NCBI GenBank assembly: GCA_022825235.1
Contig: JAJDYI010000086.1
Location: 62,001 to 126,000 of the forward strand
Length of the DNA stretch: 64,000 bases
Direction of reading: 5' to 3'
DNA from: Alphaproteobacteria bacterium
Lineage (GTDB): Bacteria > Pseudomonadota > Alphaproteobacteria > TMED109
The position numbers and the translations under genes are program-made. Of the stretch, positions 47,961-56,668 are shown one piece after another. How positions within the stretch are numbered: the first letter of the stretch is position 1; each line of letters opens with the position of its first letter. The notes under the pieces are model-generated. The model did no database searches and had not been told where the DNA came from. It was given only the letters and a program-made list of their open reading frames with translations.

Positions 47961-48874
47961 TGGCCGCCAAGCGCGTGGTGGTCCTCCACGGCGGCACGTC
48001 GGATGAGCGCGAGGTCTCGTTGCGCAGCGGTGCGGCTGTCGTGGATGCGCTCGATGCGAGCGGGCTGCAGGTCGATGCATTCGATCCGCGTTTCGGCGTC
48101 CAGGCGCTCGCCCGCGCGCTGGAGCCGCCCGGGACCGTCGTCTTCAACGCCCTGCACGGCGGGACGGGCGAGAACGGCTCGGTCCAGGGTCTGCTGGAGG
48201 TGATGGGCGTGCCCTACACGCATTCCGGGGTGCGGGCGTCGGCGCTGGCGATGGACAAGCCCGCGTCGCGCGACCTCTTTGCGGCCCACGGCCTGGAGGT
48301 GGCCCGAGGCCTCGTCATGTGCCGCGACGAGCTGGCCGGGTGCGATCCACTGCCGCGCCCCTACGTCGTCAAGCCGTTGGCGGGTGGATCCAGCATCGGG
48401 GTGGTGATCCTCCAGGCCGGGGATGCCCGACCGGTCCCGGCGCCGGGCACCGGGCGAGAACCGGTCCTGGTGGAGGAGTACGTCCCCGGCCGCGAGCTCA
48501 CGGTGGCGGTGCGCGACCAGGAGCCCCTGTCCCTGCTCGAGATCCGGCCGCATGGCGGCTTCTACAGCTACGACAGCAAGTACAACTCGGACCGCGCCCA
48601 ATACGTCGAGCCGGAGGATCTCCCGGATGACGTTCGCGCGGCGGTGCTGCAGGCCGCGGTGCGCGCGCACGCGTTGCTGGGCTGCCGCGGGGTCACGCGC
48701 GCAGATTTTCGGCTTGACGACACGACCGGCGGCCACCGCCTGGTCCTGCTCGAGGTCAACACCCAGCCGGGCCTGACCCGGACGTCGCTGGTACCCAAGT
48801 TGGCCCGGCAGGCCGGGATCAGCTTCGAGGAACTCTGCCTGTGGCTCGTGGGGGATGCATCGTGTCTTCGGTGA
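47960..48874 (+). CDS. ddl: D-alanine--D-alanine ligase
   Basis: Ddl makes the D-Ala-D-Ala used by MurF. The 304-aa ATP-grasp protein has VVLHGGTSDEREVSLRSGAAV, FNALHGGTGENGSVQGLLE, KPLAGGSSIGV, the YDSKY loop and LLEVNTQPGLTRTSLVPK near the C-terminus. ATG 47960 shares a base with the murB stop; the 16 residues upstream in frame belong to the murB overlap. The stop overlaps the ftsQ start as GTGA. Confidence 0.97.
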   Translation: MAAKRVVVLHGGTSDEREVSLRSGAAVVDALDASGLQVDAFDPRFGVQALARALEPPGTVVFNALHGGTGENGSVQGLLEVMGVPYTHSGVRASALAMDKPASRDLFAAHGLEVARGLVMCRDELAGCDPLPRPYVVKPLAGGSSIGVVILQAGDARPVPAPGTGREPVLVEEYVPGRELTVAVRDQEPLSLLEIRPHGGFYSYDSKYNSDRAQYVEPEDLPDDVRAAVLQAAVRAHALLGCRGVTRADFRLDDTTGGHRLVLLEVNTQPGLTRTSLVPKLARQAGISFEELCLWLVGDASCLR

Positions 48875-49626
48875 GGTGGCGTTGGCGCTGGGTGCTGGTG
48901 GTGCCGGCGCTGGGTGGCGCGGCAGTGGCTGCGTGGATGTGGAGCGACGCGTCTGGCCGCCTGGCCGCAGCGGCCAGGGCTGTGAGCATCCATGCCGGTC
49001 TGACGGTCAGCGAGGTGTGGGTCGAGGGTCACAACCGGACCGACCGATCCGCGCTGATCCGCGTCCTGGCGGTGCCCGTCGGAGAACCCAGCTTGTTCGT
49101 CGACATCGATGCAGTGCTCGCTGACGTACGGCAACTCGACTGGGTCGCCGACGCCCAGGCGCGCATCCGTCTCCCCGGGCGGTTGCAGGTGTCCCTGCAG
49201 GAACGCACCCCGGCTGCCCTTTGGCAGACCGACGGCACGCTGTACGCCATCGAGTCTTCGGGGCATGTCATCGAGCCGGTGGCATTCCGCGATTTTCCGG
49301 ACTTGCCGCTGGTGGTCGGGGACGGCGCCAACGCGAAGCTTGAGGACCTTGCGCGGCTGTTGGCGGCGCAGCCCCGGATTGCCGAGCACCTGGACGCCGC
49401 CATTCGCGTGTCCGGGCGGCGCTGGACGCTGCGGACGCACACGGGGTTGATCGTGCACCTGCCGGAGGCCGACCCGGCCGCCGCCCTCGCCAAGCTGGAA
49501 GGACCCGTTGGCGGGCTGGCGGGGCTCGGCCCGGGCATCGAGGCCGTCGACCTGCGGGTACCGGGGCGCATTGTTGTGCGCAGGCGCGCCACCCCCGAAG
49601 CACCCAGGCTGCGGGACGGAGTCTGA
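48871..49626 (+). CDS. ftsQ: Cell division protein FtsQ
   Basis: FtsQ is a bitopic scaffold of the divisome that recruits FtsL/FtsB. The 251-aa product has a short basic N-terminus (VRWRWRW), one membrane helix (LVVPALGGAAVAAWMW), then the POTRA domain starting near VSEVWVEGHNRTDRSALI. The beta domain follows, with VSLQERTPAALWQ and SSGHVI. GTG 48871 overlaps the ddl stop as GTGA, the pattern used throughout the cluster; GTG 48862 or 48841 would add 3 or 10 residues. ftsA follows after 2 nt. Confidence 0.93.
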   Translation: MRWRWRWVLVVPALGGAAVAAWMWSDASGRLAAAARAVSIHAGLTVSEVWVEGHNRTDRSALIRVLAVPVGEPSLFVDIDAVLADVRQLDWVADAQARIRLPGRLQVSLQERTPAALWQTDGTLYAIESSGHVIEPVAFRDFPDLPLVVGDGANAKLEDLARLLAAQPRIAEHLDAAIRVSGRRWTLRTHTGLIVHLPEADPAAALAKLEGPVGGLAGLGPGIEAVDLRVPGRIVVRRRATPEAPRLRDGV

Positions 49627-49628
49627 GC

Positions 49629-50846
49629 GTGACCGACGTGTACTCGGTGCTGGATGTCGGGGCAGAGAAGATCTGCTGCCTGATCGCTGCCCGCGAGCCG
49701 GGCCGGATGCTGACCGTGATCGGCAGTGGTCACACGCGCTCCGAAGGGTTCGACAACGGGGTGGTGACCGACATGTACGCCCTCCCCACGGCCATCCGGA
49801 AGGCCGTCCGCCGGGCCGAGGAGATGGCCGACGGGCGGATCACTCAGGTCATCGCGACACTGCCCTGCGCGCAGCTGACCTCGACGCACCAGGAACTCCC
49901 GCCGTTCCAGATCAACGGGGGGCGGATCACGGAGCAGAGCTTCAGCGAAATGCGGCTTGATGACCCGAACGATGACGATGCGGGAACGAGCAGGATCGTC
50001 CACGCGTTGCCCGTCAGGTATGAGCTGGACGGAAGCCGGGTGGACGATCCGGTCGACATGGTGGGCAATCTTCTGCGAATCAACGTGCACCTCGTGCACG
50101 CGGAGCGCTCGGTCGGCTGGAATCTCGAGACGTGTCTGGCGGATGCCCAGATCGAGGTCAAGGCCCTGGTGTTCCCGGCGTTGGCGGCCGGTCTCGCCGT
50201 CATGACCGAGGAGGAGCGGCGCATCGGATCCGTGGTGATCGATGTTGGTGCGAGCCGGACATCGCTCGGAATCTTTCACGAGGACGCGCTCGTCTACACA
50301 TGGGCCTGCGCCGGCGGGGGCGACTACTTCACCCGCGATCTGGCCCGAGGCCTCGGGGTGTCGCTGCAGGAAGCGACGCGCATCAAGAAGTTTCACGCGT
50401 CGACGGTCATCGGCGAAGGACTGGGGCCGGTATCGGTCCAACCGCACGAAGCGGAAACCGAGGATGACCGGATCGAGATCCCGGCCAAGGCCGTGAACCA
50501 GATCGTGGCGTCGCGCGCCAAGGCCATGTTCGAGGAGATCGCCGAGGTGCTCGCCAGCAGCGGCTTCCCGCAGGAAATGGGCGGCGTCGTGGTGCTGACC
50601 GGCGGCGGCAGCCAGATCCGCGGGTTCGCCGACGCCGCCAGCAAGGTTCTGGGCAGGCGCGTGCGCCTGGGTCGTCCGGAGGGCGTGCAGGGGCTCCCGG
50701 AAGCGCTTCGCAAGCCCGAATTCGCCGTGCTCGTGGGCCTTCTCCGGTACGCCGAGGAGCCGCCCCGCGAGTTTCTTTCCCGAGCGTTGCCATCCAGGAC
50801 CGGCGGCTTTCGCGCCGCGGTCCGGTGGCTCCGAGAGAATTTCTAA
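49629..50846 (+). CDS. ftsA: Cell division protein FtsA
   Basis: FtsA is the actin-like protein that tethers FtsZ filaments to the membrane. The 405-aa product has the phosphate-1 strand YSVLDVGAEKICCLIA, the 1C subdomain region ITQVIATLPCAQL, phosphate-2 VVIDVGASRTSLGIF and the adenosine motif GVVVLTGGGSQIRGF. The C-terminal end FRAAVRWLRENF is a short amphipathic helix that would serve as the membrane-targeting sequence. GTG 49629 starts 2 nt after the ftsQ stop. ftsZ follows after a 41-nt gap. Confidence 0.96.
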   Translation: MTDVYSVLDVGAEKICCLIAAREPGRMLTVIGSGHTRSEGFDNGVVTDMYALPTAIRKAVRRAEEMADGRITQVIATLPCAQLTSTHQELPPFQINGGRITEQSFSEMRLDDPNDDDAGTSRIVHALPVRYELDGSRVDDPVDMVGNLLRINVHLVHAERSVGWNLETCLADAQIEVKALVFPALAAGLAVMTEEERRIGSVVIDVGASRTSLGIFHEDALVYTWACAGGGDYFTRDLARGLGVSLQEATRIKKFHASTVIGEGLGPVSVQPHEAETEDDRIEIPAKAVNQIVASRAKAMFEEIAEVLASSGFPQEMGGVVVLTGGGSQIRGFADAASKVLGRRVRLGRPEGVQGLPEALRKPEFAVLVGLLRYAEEPPREFLSRALPSRTGGFRAAVRWLRENF

Positions 50847-50887
50847 CCAAGCGCGGACGACGTGTCCGAGCTCACATGGAGATCACC

Positions 50888-52918
50888 ATGCCAATCAGCA
50901 TCAGTGTCCCAGAAGACCTCGACTTCAAGCCGAGGATCACGGTCGTCGGTGTTGGCGGCGGCGGATGCAACGCCGTCGACCACATGATCGAAAGCAAGCT
51001 CGAAGGCGTGTCATTCGTGGCCTGCAACACCGACCTCCAGGCGCTCCGGCGCTCCACCTGCCCGGTCCGGGTCCGGCTGGGCCTGGACAGCACGCAGGGC
51101 CTCGGCGCCGGTTCCAATCCCACCATCGGCCGGGAGGCTGCAGAGGAGTCGATCGACGAGGTCATGGACGCGATCGGCGACACGCACATGCTGTTCATCG
51201 TGACCGGTTTCGGTGGTGGCACAGGGACCGGAGCCGTCCCGGTCATCGCCCGTGCCGCCCATGAACGGGGCATTCTGACGGTCGCCGTGGTGACGACTCC
51301 GTTCACGTTCGAGGCGGTCAATCGGACGGAGGTGGCCCAGGCGGGCCTGCAGGAACTGCGCCAGTCCGTCGACACGTTCGTCGTGATTGCGAACCAGAAG
51401 CTGTTCGATGTCCAGACCGAGGGGATGAGCCTGCTCGACTCGTTCCGGTTGGTCGACAACGTCCTCTACGACGGGGTCAGGGGGATCACCGATCTCCTGA
51501 TGTGCCCAGGCCTGATCAACCTGGATTTCGCCGACGTCCGCTCGGCCATGAAGGATGCCGGAGCGGCCCTCATGGGCACCGGCGAGGCGACCGGCGAGAA
51601 CCGGATCGAGGAGGCCACCAACGCCGCCATCAGCAACCCGCTCCTCAGTTACCAGGGGCTGGAGATGGACCAGGCGACGAGCCTGCTGGTGAACATCACG
51701 AGCAGCGCCAATGTCAGCCTCACGCAGACCGAACGGATCATGGAGATCATCCGCGGTCGCACCCATGAGCGCGTCAACCTCAAGGTGGGCGTGGCCATCG
51801 ACGACGACATGGGCGACACGATCCGGGTATCCGTCGTCATGGCCGGGCTTGACCGGGAGCACGGATCTGGTCTCGATGCGGCCCCACCCAGGATCCCGGG
51901 CCATCCCGCGAAGTCGCCGAAGGCTTCGCGGCCGGAGCCGCTGCCCGGGCAAGAGGCTCCCGGCCGACAGGGGCATCTCGAGGTTCCCGGCGTGTTTGGT
52001 CGACCGACGTTGCACCGCGAGGGCGTCGAGACCCGCCCGATGCCTGACGCCGCCACCGGAGCGGGGGCGGACATGAACGGCCTGGGCCCGGCAGGATCGC
52101 CGTTGGAATCAGGCGCGGAGCCGGTCGTGGGTCGTGTCGGCGGTGCGGAAGCGACGGCTCAGCCATCGCCGGATCTCGTCGATGAGATGGCGCACGCTGC
52201 CGCTGCGCCGCCGGTCGAGCGACCGGTGGACGCCGTCGCGGGGGACCGGACGCGGATGCCGCCCCCGAAACCCGGGGCCGCTGACAGCGGTAACGGTGTG
52301 GGTCACACTGCTGTGAAGGCCGTGCGGGCCAAGGCGGGGCAGCGGATGTCCGACCATCGCCCTCGGGGCGCGGACGGCGGGCCCGCCGGCACGCCGGATG
52401 GCTCACGGGCCGAAGCCGGCCATCACGTGCTTCGTACGGTTGAACGGGAAGAACCCGTTCGGGAACCGAGGCCCCGCGGCGCGGCAAGAGGCGCCGGTGC
52501 CCGCAGGCCGGGCGACCCTGACTCGGTTCCGGCAGGGTACCGGCCGGGCTTGGACGGCACCGGGGAATCCGGTCCGGTAGCCGGTGCGGCCGTTGCCCGC
52601 GATGCCGTCGCCCCCCGGCACCTGCGCCCGGCGGTCTACTTCGACTCCGAGACCAGCGGCCGTGCAGCGTCCTGGACCAAGCTGTTCGGCTTCCTTCCGG
52701 TGCGCCGGAAGGCGGGGACCGACCGTCGCGAACCCTCCCTCCAGTCGCAGGCGTCCGGTGCAGCCGCAACGGAAACCGGGAATGGTCGCCCGTCGGGGTC
52801 CGGTCTCGTCGCCGGGCGTGACCAGGGCGTGAACAGCGGTCCGACCTGGGCGGGTGGTGAGACCGCCCGCGCCGTACTGGGAATCGATCCCCGGCAGATT
52901 CCCAGTTTTCGGAAATGA
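50888..52918 (+). CDS. ftsZ: Cell division protein FtsZ with very long C-terminal linker
   Basis: FtsZ is the tubulin-like GTPase of the division ring. The GTPase core (residues 1 to ~322) starts KPRITVVGVGGGGCNAVDHM, with the GTP signature FGGGTGTGAVPV (about 109-119), and the T7 loop NLDFADVR (about 211-218). From about residue 323 to 676 there is a Pro/Gly/Ala/Arg-rich disordered linker of some 350 residues. It has one aromatic island near residues 583-604 (starting VYFDSET and ending FGFLP). The extreme C-terminus IDPRQIPSFRK resembles the conserved C-terminal peptide that binds FtsA. ATG 50888 has GGAG 5 nt before it; ATG 50876 is an in-frame alternative. Typical FtsZ is 380-510 aa. Confidence 0.95.
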   Translation: MPISISVPEDLDFKPRITVVGVGGGGCNAVDHMIESKLEGVSFVACNTDLQALRRSTCPVRVRLGLDSTQGLGAGSNPTIGREAAEESIDEVMDAIGDTHMLFIVTGFGGGTGTGAVPVIARAAHERGILTVAVVTTPFTFEAVNRTEVAQAGLQELRQSVDTFVVIANQKLFDVQTEGMSLLDSFRLVDNVLYDGVRGITDLLMCPGLINLDFADVRSAMKDAGAALMGTGEATGENRIEEATNAAISNPLLSYQGLEMDQATSLLVNITSSANVSLTQTERIMEIIRGRTHERVNLKVGVAIDDDMGDTIRVSVVMAGLDREHGSGLDAAPPRIPGHPAKSPKASRPEPLPGQEAPGRQGHLEVPGVFGRPTLHREGVETRPMPDAATGAGADMNGLGPAGSPLESGAEPVVGRVGGAEATAQPSPDLVDEMAHAAAAPPVERPVDAVAGDRTRMPPPKPGAADSGNGVGHTAVKAVRAKAGQRMSDHRPRGADGGPAGTPDGSRAEAGHHVLRTVEREEPVREPRPRGAARGAGARRPGDPDSVPAGYRPGLDGTGESGPVAGAAVARDAVAPRHLRPAVYFDSETSGRAASWTKLFGFLPVRRKAGTDRREPSLQSQASGAAATETGNGRPSGSGLVAGRDQGVNSGPTWAGGETARAVLGIDPRQIPSFRK

Positions 52919-52954
52919 GGTCCTGCGCTGACTGAGCCAGGGCGCTTTTGGGTC

Positions 52955-52989
52955 CCGGCGGCGGCGCTTGGTGATCGTGCCGCCGCCGG
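52955..52989. terminator. Stem-loop terminator after ftsZ
   Basis: CCGGCGGCGGC (52955-52965) and GCCGCCGCCGG (52979-52989) form a perfect 11-bp stem with a 13-nt loop in the 81-nt convergent gap after ftsZ. It can serve both strands. No T-run is present. Confidence 0.6.
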
Positions 52990-52999
52990 CCCGTAGTCG

Positions 53000-53707
53000 T
53001 TACGGGCGTCCGAGCCCACGGAGATAGGCCTCAGCGCGCTGCAGATTTTCCATCGGGCCGGTGAACGCGTACCGCTCGATCCCGGTATCGCTTCGGAAAT
53101 CCGCACCCTCGGCATCCAGGCCGACCAGAATCCACTCGGGCTGGGGGTCGGGGTGCCCGGGCAGGATCCAGGGCCGACACTCGCCATGCAGGGTTTCGAG
53201 CAGTTGCGGTTCCGCTTCGGCAAGCCCCATGTGGTCCGGGACCGCCAGGTCCGTTGCATGCAGCCAGTGGATCGCCCCGAACCCCGCCACCAGGTGGGCC
53301 GCATCGATCGCGACGCGGTACATCCTGAAATCCCCCAGCGCCGCGTACCGGCGCGCGTGCGGGTATCGCCGGAGGAACCGTTCGCCGACCGATGGCCGTG
53401 GCTCCGGGATCGCCTTGCCGATCACGCTTACCCGGTTACCCGCGAGCGGCTCAGGGCCGCCGTCGTCGGCGTCGTACAGCACCGAGATGCTCGGGTCGGC
53501 GGCAAGGTTCCGGGTGTGTACGGCCAGATCCGACAGCAGCAGCAGCGGCTCGCCCTCCATCGTGGTCGCGGCAAGGGCCAACGATCCGTGCGGCCGGCCT
53601 TGATCCTGCGCCAGGCAGGTCGAGAGTGCGACCTTCGAGCCTGATCTCACCAGGCGTCGGGCGAGGCGGGCCTGGACGTTGGGTTCGGGCTCGGTCGGTG
53701 GCGGCAT
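53000..53707 (-). CDS. Pyridoxamine 5'-phosphate oxidase-fold protein (HugZ-like)
   Basis: A 235-aa split-barrel protein. The FMN-binding-like barrel shows VRSGSKVALSTCLAQDQGRPHGSLALAA, EPLLLLSDLAVHTRNLAADPSISVLYD and GNRVSVIGKA (read in parts), then YRVAIDAAHLVAGFGAIHWL, a pattern seen in HugZ-type heme utilisation proteins. A C-terminal domain of about 85 residues follows (EPQLLETLHGE... to AYLRGLGRP) as in HugZ. Heme or flavin binding is inferred from the family. ATG 53707 is chosen; the frame continues to 53950 with composition unlike the rest. It is convergent with ftsZ and divergent from the dehalogenase-like gene. Confidence 0.82.
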   Translation of the reverse strand: MPPPTEPEPNVQARLARRLVRSGSKVALSTCLAQDQGRPHGSLALAATTMEGEPLLLLSDLAVHTRNLAADPSISVLYDADDGGPEPLAGNRVSVIGKAIPEPRPSVGERFLRRYPHARRYAALGDFRMYRVAIDAAHLVAGFGAIHWLHATDLAVPDHMGLAEAEPQLLETLHGECRPWILPGHPDPQPEWILVGLDAEGADFRSDTGIERYAFTGPMENLQRAEAYLRGLGRP

Positions 53708-53906
53708 GGCAAGCGGCAGGCGGCGCGGTGGTGGCGGAGATGCGATGCCGCGGCGTCCGGACGTTCGCGACAGCGCACGATACCAGTAGCCGGCCCGCGA
53801 CCCGGCCGGGAAACGGGTCGGGCGGGCCGGCTTGTGTTTCGCCGGACTTTGTCCAATGTGGGCCGCGCCGGCCCGTAGTTTGCCGCCGAGCGCCGGGGAG
53901 ATAGCC

Positions 53907-54605
53907 GTGATCTTCAGACCTGAGATGGTGAAAGCGTGCGTTTTCGACATGTTCGGAACGCTCTTCGACGTGCACTCGAGTGTGGCGGCGTGTCAGGAAG
54001 CCTTCGGGGAGGAGGCCGGTGAGTTCAGCCGCCAGTGGCGCCGCCGTCAGCTGGAGTACTCATGGCTGCGGGCGGCGATGAAGCGCTACGTGCCGTTCTG
54101 GCAGCTCACCCGGGATTCACTTGACGTCACGCTCCGGGAGTTCGGCCGCGCGGCGGATCTGGAGCTCCGCGCCCGGCTCCTGGATGCGTACCTGCAGATC
54201 GAGGCCTACCCGGACGCGGGCCCCGCGCTGACGGCGTTGGGAGACCAGGGCGTGCAGGCGGCGATCCTCACCAACGGCAGCCGCGACATGACGCAGAGTG
54301 CTCTCGCTTCGTCGGGCCTGCACGACCGGATCGAAGTGGTGATGAGTGCCGACGACGTGCGGACGTTCAAGCCGGATCCGGCCATGTACGCGATGGCGCC
54401 GGACGTCCTTGGAGTCGAGCCGCGCGAGATCGTCTTCATCTCGAGCCATCCGTGGGACCTGGCAGGGGCCACCCTCGCCCGGTTCCAGACGCTTTGGGTG
54501 AACCGCACGGATGCGGCGCACCCGGAGCTGCTCGGATTCGGGCCCCATCTCGCGATTTCCGGCTTGGCGGAGCTGCCCGGCAAGTTCGCGGTGCGGGCAC
54601 CGTGA
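53907..54605 (+). CDS. HAD-family hydrolase, L-2-haloacid dehalogenase (type II)-like
   Basis: A 232-aa protein aligning closely to type II L-2-haloacid dehalogenases. With a constant offset of four, the L-DEX residues match as nucleophile Asp14 (VFDMFGTLFD), Thr18, Arg45 in WRRRQLEYSWLR, Asn123, Lys155 in FKPDP, Tyr161, Ser179 and Asp184. Two positions differ: Ser118 is Thr122, and Asn177 is His181 in ISSHPWD. The enzyme class hydrolyses 2-haloacids with inversion; the changed site may mean another substrate. GTG 53907 has GGGGAG 6 nt upstream; ATG 53925 is the alternative start. prfB follows after 141 nt. Confidence 0.87.
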   Translation: MIFRPEMVKACVFDMFGTLFDVHSSVAACQEAFGEEAGEFSRQWRRRQLEYSWLRAAMKRYVPFWQLTRDSLDVTLREFGRAADLELRARLLDAYLQIEAYPDAGPALTALGDQGVQAAILTNGSRDMTQSALASSGLHDRIEVVMSADDVRTFKPDPAMYAMAPDVLGVEPREIVFISSHPWDLAGATLARFQTLWVNRTDAAHPELLGFGPHLAISGLAELPGKFAVRAP

Positions 54606-54746
54606 CATCGAGCGCTGGGACCGGTCGCGTGACGGGTTTCGCGCTACAATGCGGCGCTGACACGCGAACGTCGCATCAGCCGGTGACCGAGCGGCGGCGT
54701 GCCGTCTCCCTCGAAGCCCGTTTCGCAGCCCCGTGGGAGTGCCGCA

Positions 54747-55866
54747 ATGCGTGCTGAGCTCGAGGATCTGGTGCGCGAAATCCATGCTTCCCTGGCGTTG
54801 CTCGGGAGGCATCTTTGACAAGGATGAGGCCGAGGCCCGGCTGGCCGAACTGAACGCTGCCGCCGGGGCGGGAACGCTGTGGGACGACCCTGACAGCGCC
54901 CGCCGGGTCATGCAGCAGCGGGCAAGCCTGGAAGCCCAGCTGAAGGCGCTCACCGGCCTCGAGCAGGAACTGTCCGACACTGTCGAACTGCTCGCGCTCG
55001 CGGAGAGCGAGGAAGACGTATCCGCGACCTCCGAAGCCGAAGCGGATCTCCGGCAGCTGGCCGCGGAGGCGCAGCGCCGGGCCACCGAGGCGCTCCTCTC
55101 CGGTGAGGCTGACGGGAACGATTGCTTTCTGGAGATCCATGCGGGCGCCGGCGGCACCGAGAGCCAGGACTGGGCGGAGATGATGCTCCGGATGTACCTG
55201 CGGTGGGCCACGCAGCACGACTGTGGAACCGAGGAGTTATCCAGGACCGACGGGGAAGAGGCCGGGCTGAAGTCGGTGACGGTCCGGGTCAGCGGAGCCG
55301 ACGCCTATGGATGGCTGAAGACCGAAAGCGGGGTCCATCGACTGGTCAGGATTTCGCCGTTTGACGCGCAGGGGCGCCGCCACACGAGTTTTGCGAGCGT
55401 CTGGATCTACCCTGTGGTCGACGACGACATCGAAGTTCAGGTAGAGGACAAGGATCTGAAGGTGGACACCTACCGGGCGTCGGGCGCGGGAGGGCAACAC
55501 GTCAACAAGTCAGATTCCGCGGTGCGGATCACCCACAAGCCCACGGGAATCGTGGTGCAGTGCCAGAGCCAGCGGTCCCAGCACCAGAACCGGGCTACGG
55601 CGCTGCGGATGCTCAAGGCGCGCCTGTTCGAACTGGAGCTGCAGAAGCGCGAGGAGCAGCGGCAGGCGATGGAGGCGGGCAAGACCGAGATCGGCTGGGG
55701 TCACCAGATCCGTTCCTACGTCCTGCAGCCGCACCAGATGGTCAAGGACCTGCGGACTGGAGTCCAGACCAGCGATCCGCAGGCAGTGCTGGACGGAGAC
55801 CTGGATGCGTTCCTGGCCGCGGCCCTGGCGGCCAGGCTGGGCGGACAGGGGACCGCGGCCGCGTGA
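54747..55866 (+). CDS. prfB: Peptide chain release factor 2 (programmed +1 frameshift)
   Basis: RF2 releases peptides at UGA and UAA. ATG 54747 opens a 23-codon frame that ends CTT TGA (54813-54818). Shifting +1 at CTT continues as GAC AAG GAT in the frame that runs to 55866, giving 372 aa in total. A Shine-Dalgarno-like GGGAGG lies 3 nt before CTT, as in E. coli. The stop-recognition motif is ISPF in VHRLVRISPFDAQ, and the catalytic motif is GGQ in SGAGGQHVNKSDS. The downstream frame alone lacks a sensible N-terminus, which confirms the shift. A TACAAT at 54645-54650 may be the -10 of its promoter. A strong terminator follows. Confidence 0.97.
54804..54819 (+). promoter_or_regulatory. prfB autoregulatory frameshift site
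   Basis: GGGAGG (54804-54809), a 3-nt gap, then CTT TGA C (54813-54819). Low RF2 lets the ribosome slip +1 at CTT and read through; high RF2 terminates at TGA. Confidence 0.95.
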
Positions 55867-55870
55867 GACG

Positions 55871-55903
55871 AAAAACCGGCCACTCCTACCGGAGGCGGCC
55901 GGT
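55871..55903. terminator. Intrinsic terminator between prfB and bcp
   Basis: ACCGGCC (55875-55881) pairs with GGCCGGT (55897-55903), with an inner CTCC/GGAG stem. On the minus strand the hairpin is followed directly by TTTTT, so it is a full intrinsic terminator for bcp. It also lies 8 nt after the prfB stop and may act on both strands. Confidence 0.8.
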
Positions 55904-56008
55904 CAAGCGGGAGCCCCGAAGTCTCTTTTGGTTGAGAGTGTGACCGGCGTGCTCGCTTGGCATGCAGCGATGGCGCGTTTGTTGGATGGTGCTGGAACGG
56001 GTTCCAGC

Positions 56009-56506
56009 TCAAGACCCCGAGGCGCCCAGCCGCTCACGGGCGGCGGCGAGAACGGCTTCGGCATGCCCGGTAACCTTGACCTTGCGCCAGCTCTCCACGA
56101 TTCGACCGGCCGGATCGACCAGGAACGTGGCCCGTTCGATCCCCATGTACTTGCGGCCGTACATGCTTTTTTCGACCCAGACCCCGAACGCCTCGCAGGC
56201 GGCGCCGTCCTCGTCGGAGGCCAGCACGACGCCCAGCTCGTGCTTGTCACGAAACCTCTCATGCTTGGCAAGCGAATCCTTTGAAATTCCGATGACGGTC
56301 ACGTCCATGGCGTCGAACGCAGACCCAAGTTCAGTGAACGCGATGGCTTCCTTCGTGCATCCGGGCGTGTCGTCCTTCGGGTAGAAGTAGACGACGTACG
56401 CGCGGCCCGCGAGGGCCGCGTTCGACACGCGGTCACTCAGCGTGGGAAGGTCGAAGGCAGGGGCCGGATCCCCGGCTCCGGGCGAACGGTCGGGCATGTC
56501 GGCCAT
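56009..56506 (-). CDS. bcp: Thioredoxin-dependent peroxiredoxin Bcp (PrxQ)
   Basis: Bcp reduces hydrogen peroxide and organic peroxides with thioredoxin. The 165-aa product has the peroxidatic cysteine in YFYPKDDTPGCTKEA, followed by GISKDSLAKHERFRDKH and a second cysteine in GAACEAFGVW. It ends with TFLVDPAGRIVESWRKVKV, the family pattern. ATG 56506 is taken as start; GTG codons at 56512/56515 and ATG 56497 are alternatives. A TATACT at 56566-56571 (minus) could be its -10. glnE lies upstream on the same strand, 162 nt away. Confidence 0.95.
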   Translation of the reverse strand: MADMPDRSPGAGDPAPAFDLPTLSDRVSNAALAGRAYVVYFYPKDDTPGCTKEAIAFTELGSAFDAMDVTVIGISKDSLAKHERFRDKHELGVVLASDEDGAACEAFGVWVEKSMYGRKYMGIERATFLVDPAGRIVESWRKVKVTGHAEAVLAAARERLGASGS

Positions 56507-56668
56507 GATCACCACTTCGTGCAGGTTGGCGGAACGGGCGCGCGCTGGGCGTTGCCCGCGGCAAAAGTATATCGACGCGATCAGACGAGCAGGTCCGCGA
56601 CACCGGACCGTGCGCGAGTTGCGACGTTGGCTCCGGCCGGCGCTTTGCCGGCGGCGGGCGCATCGAGC

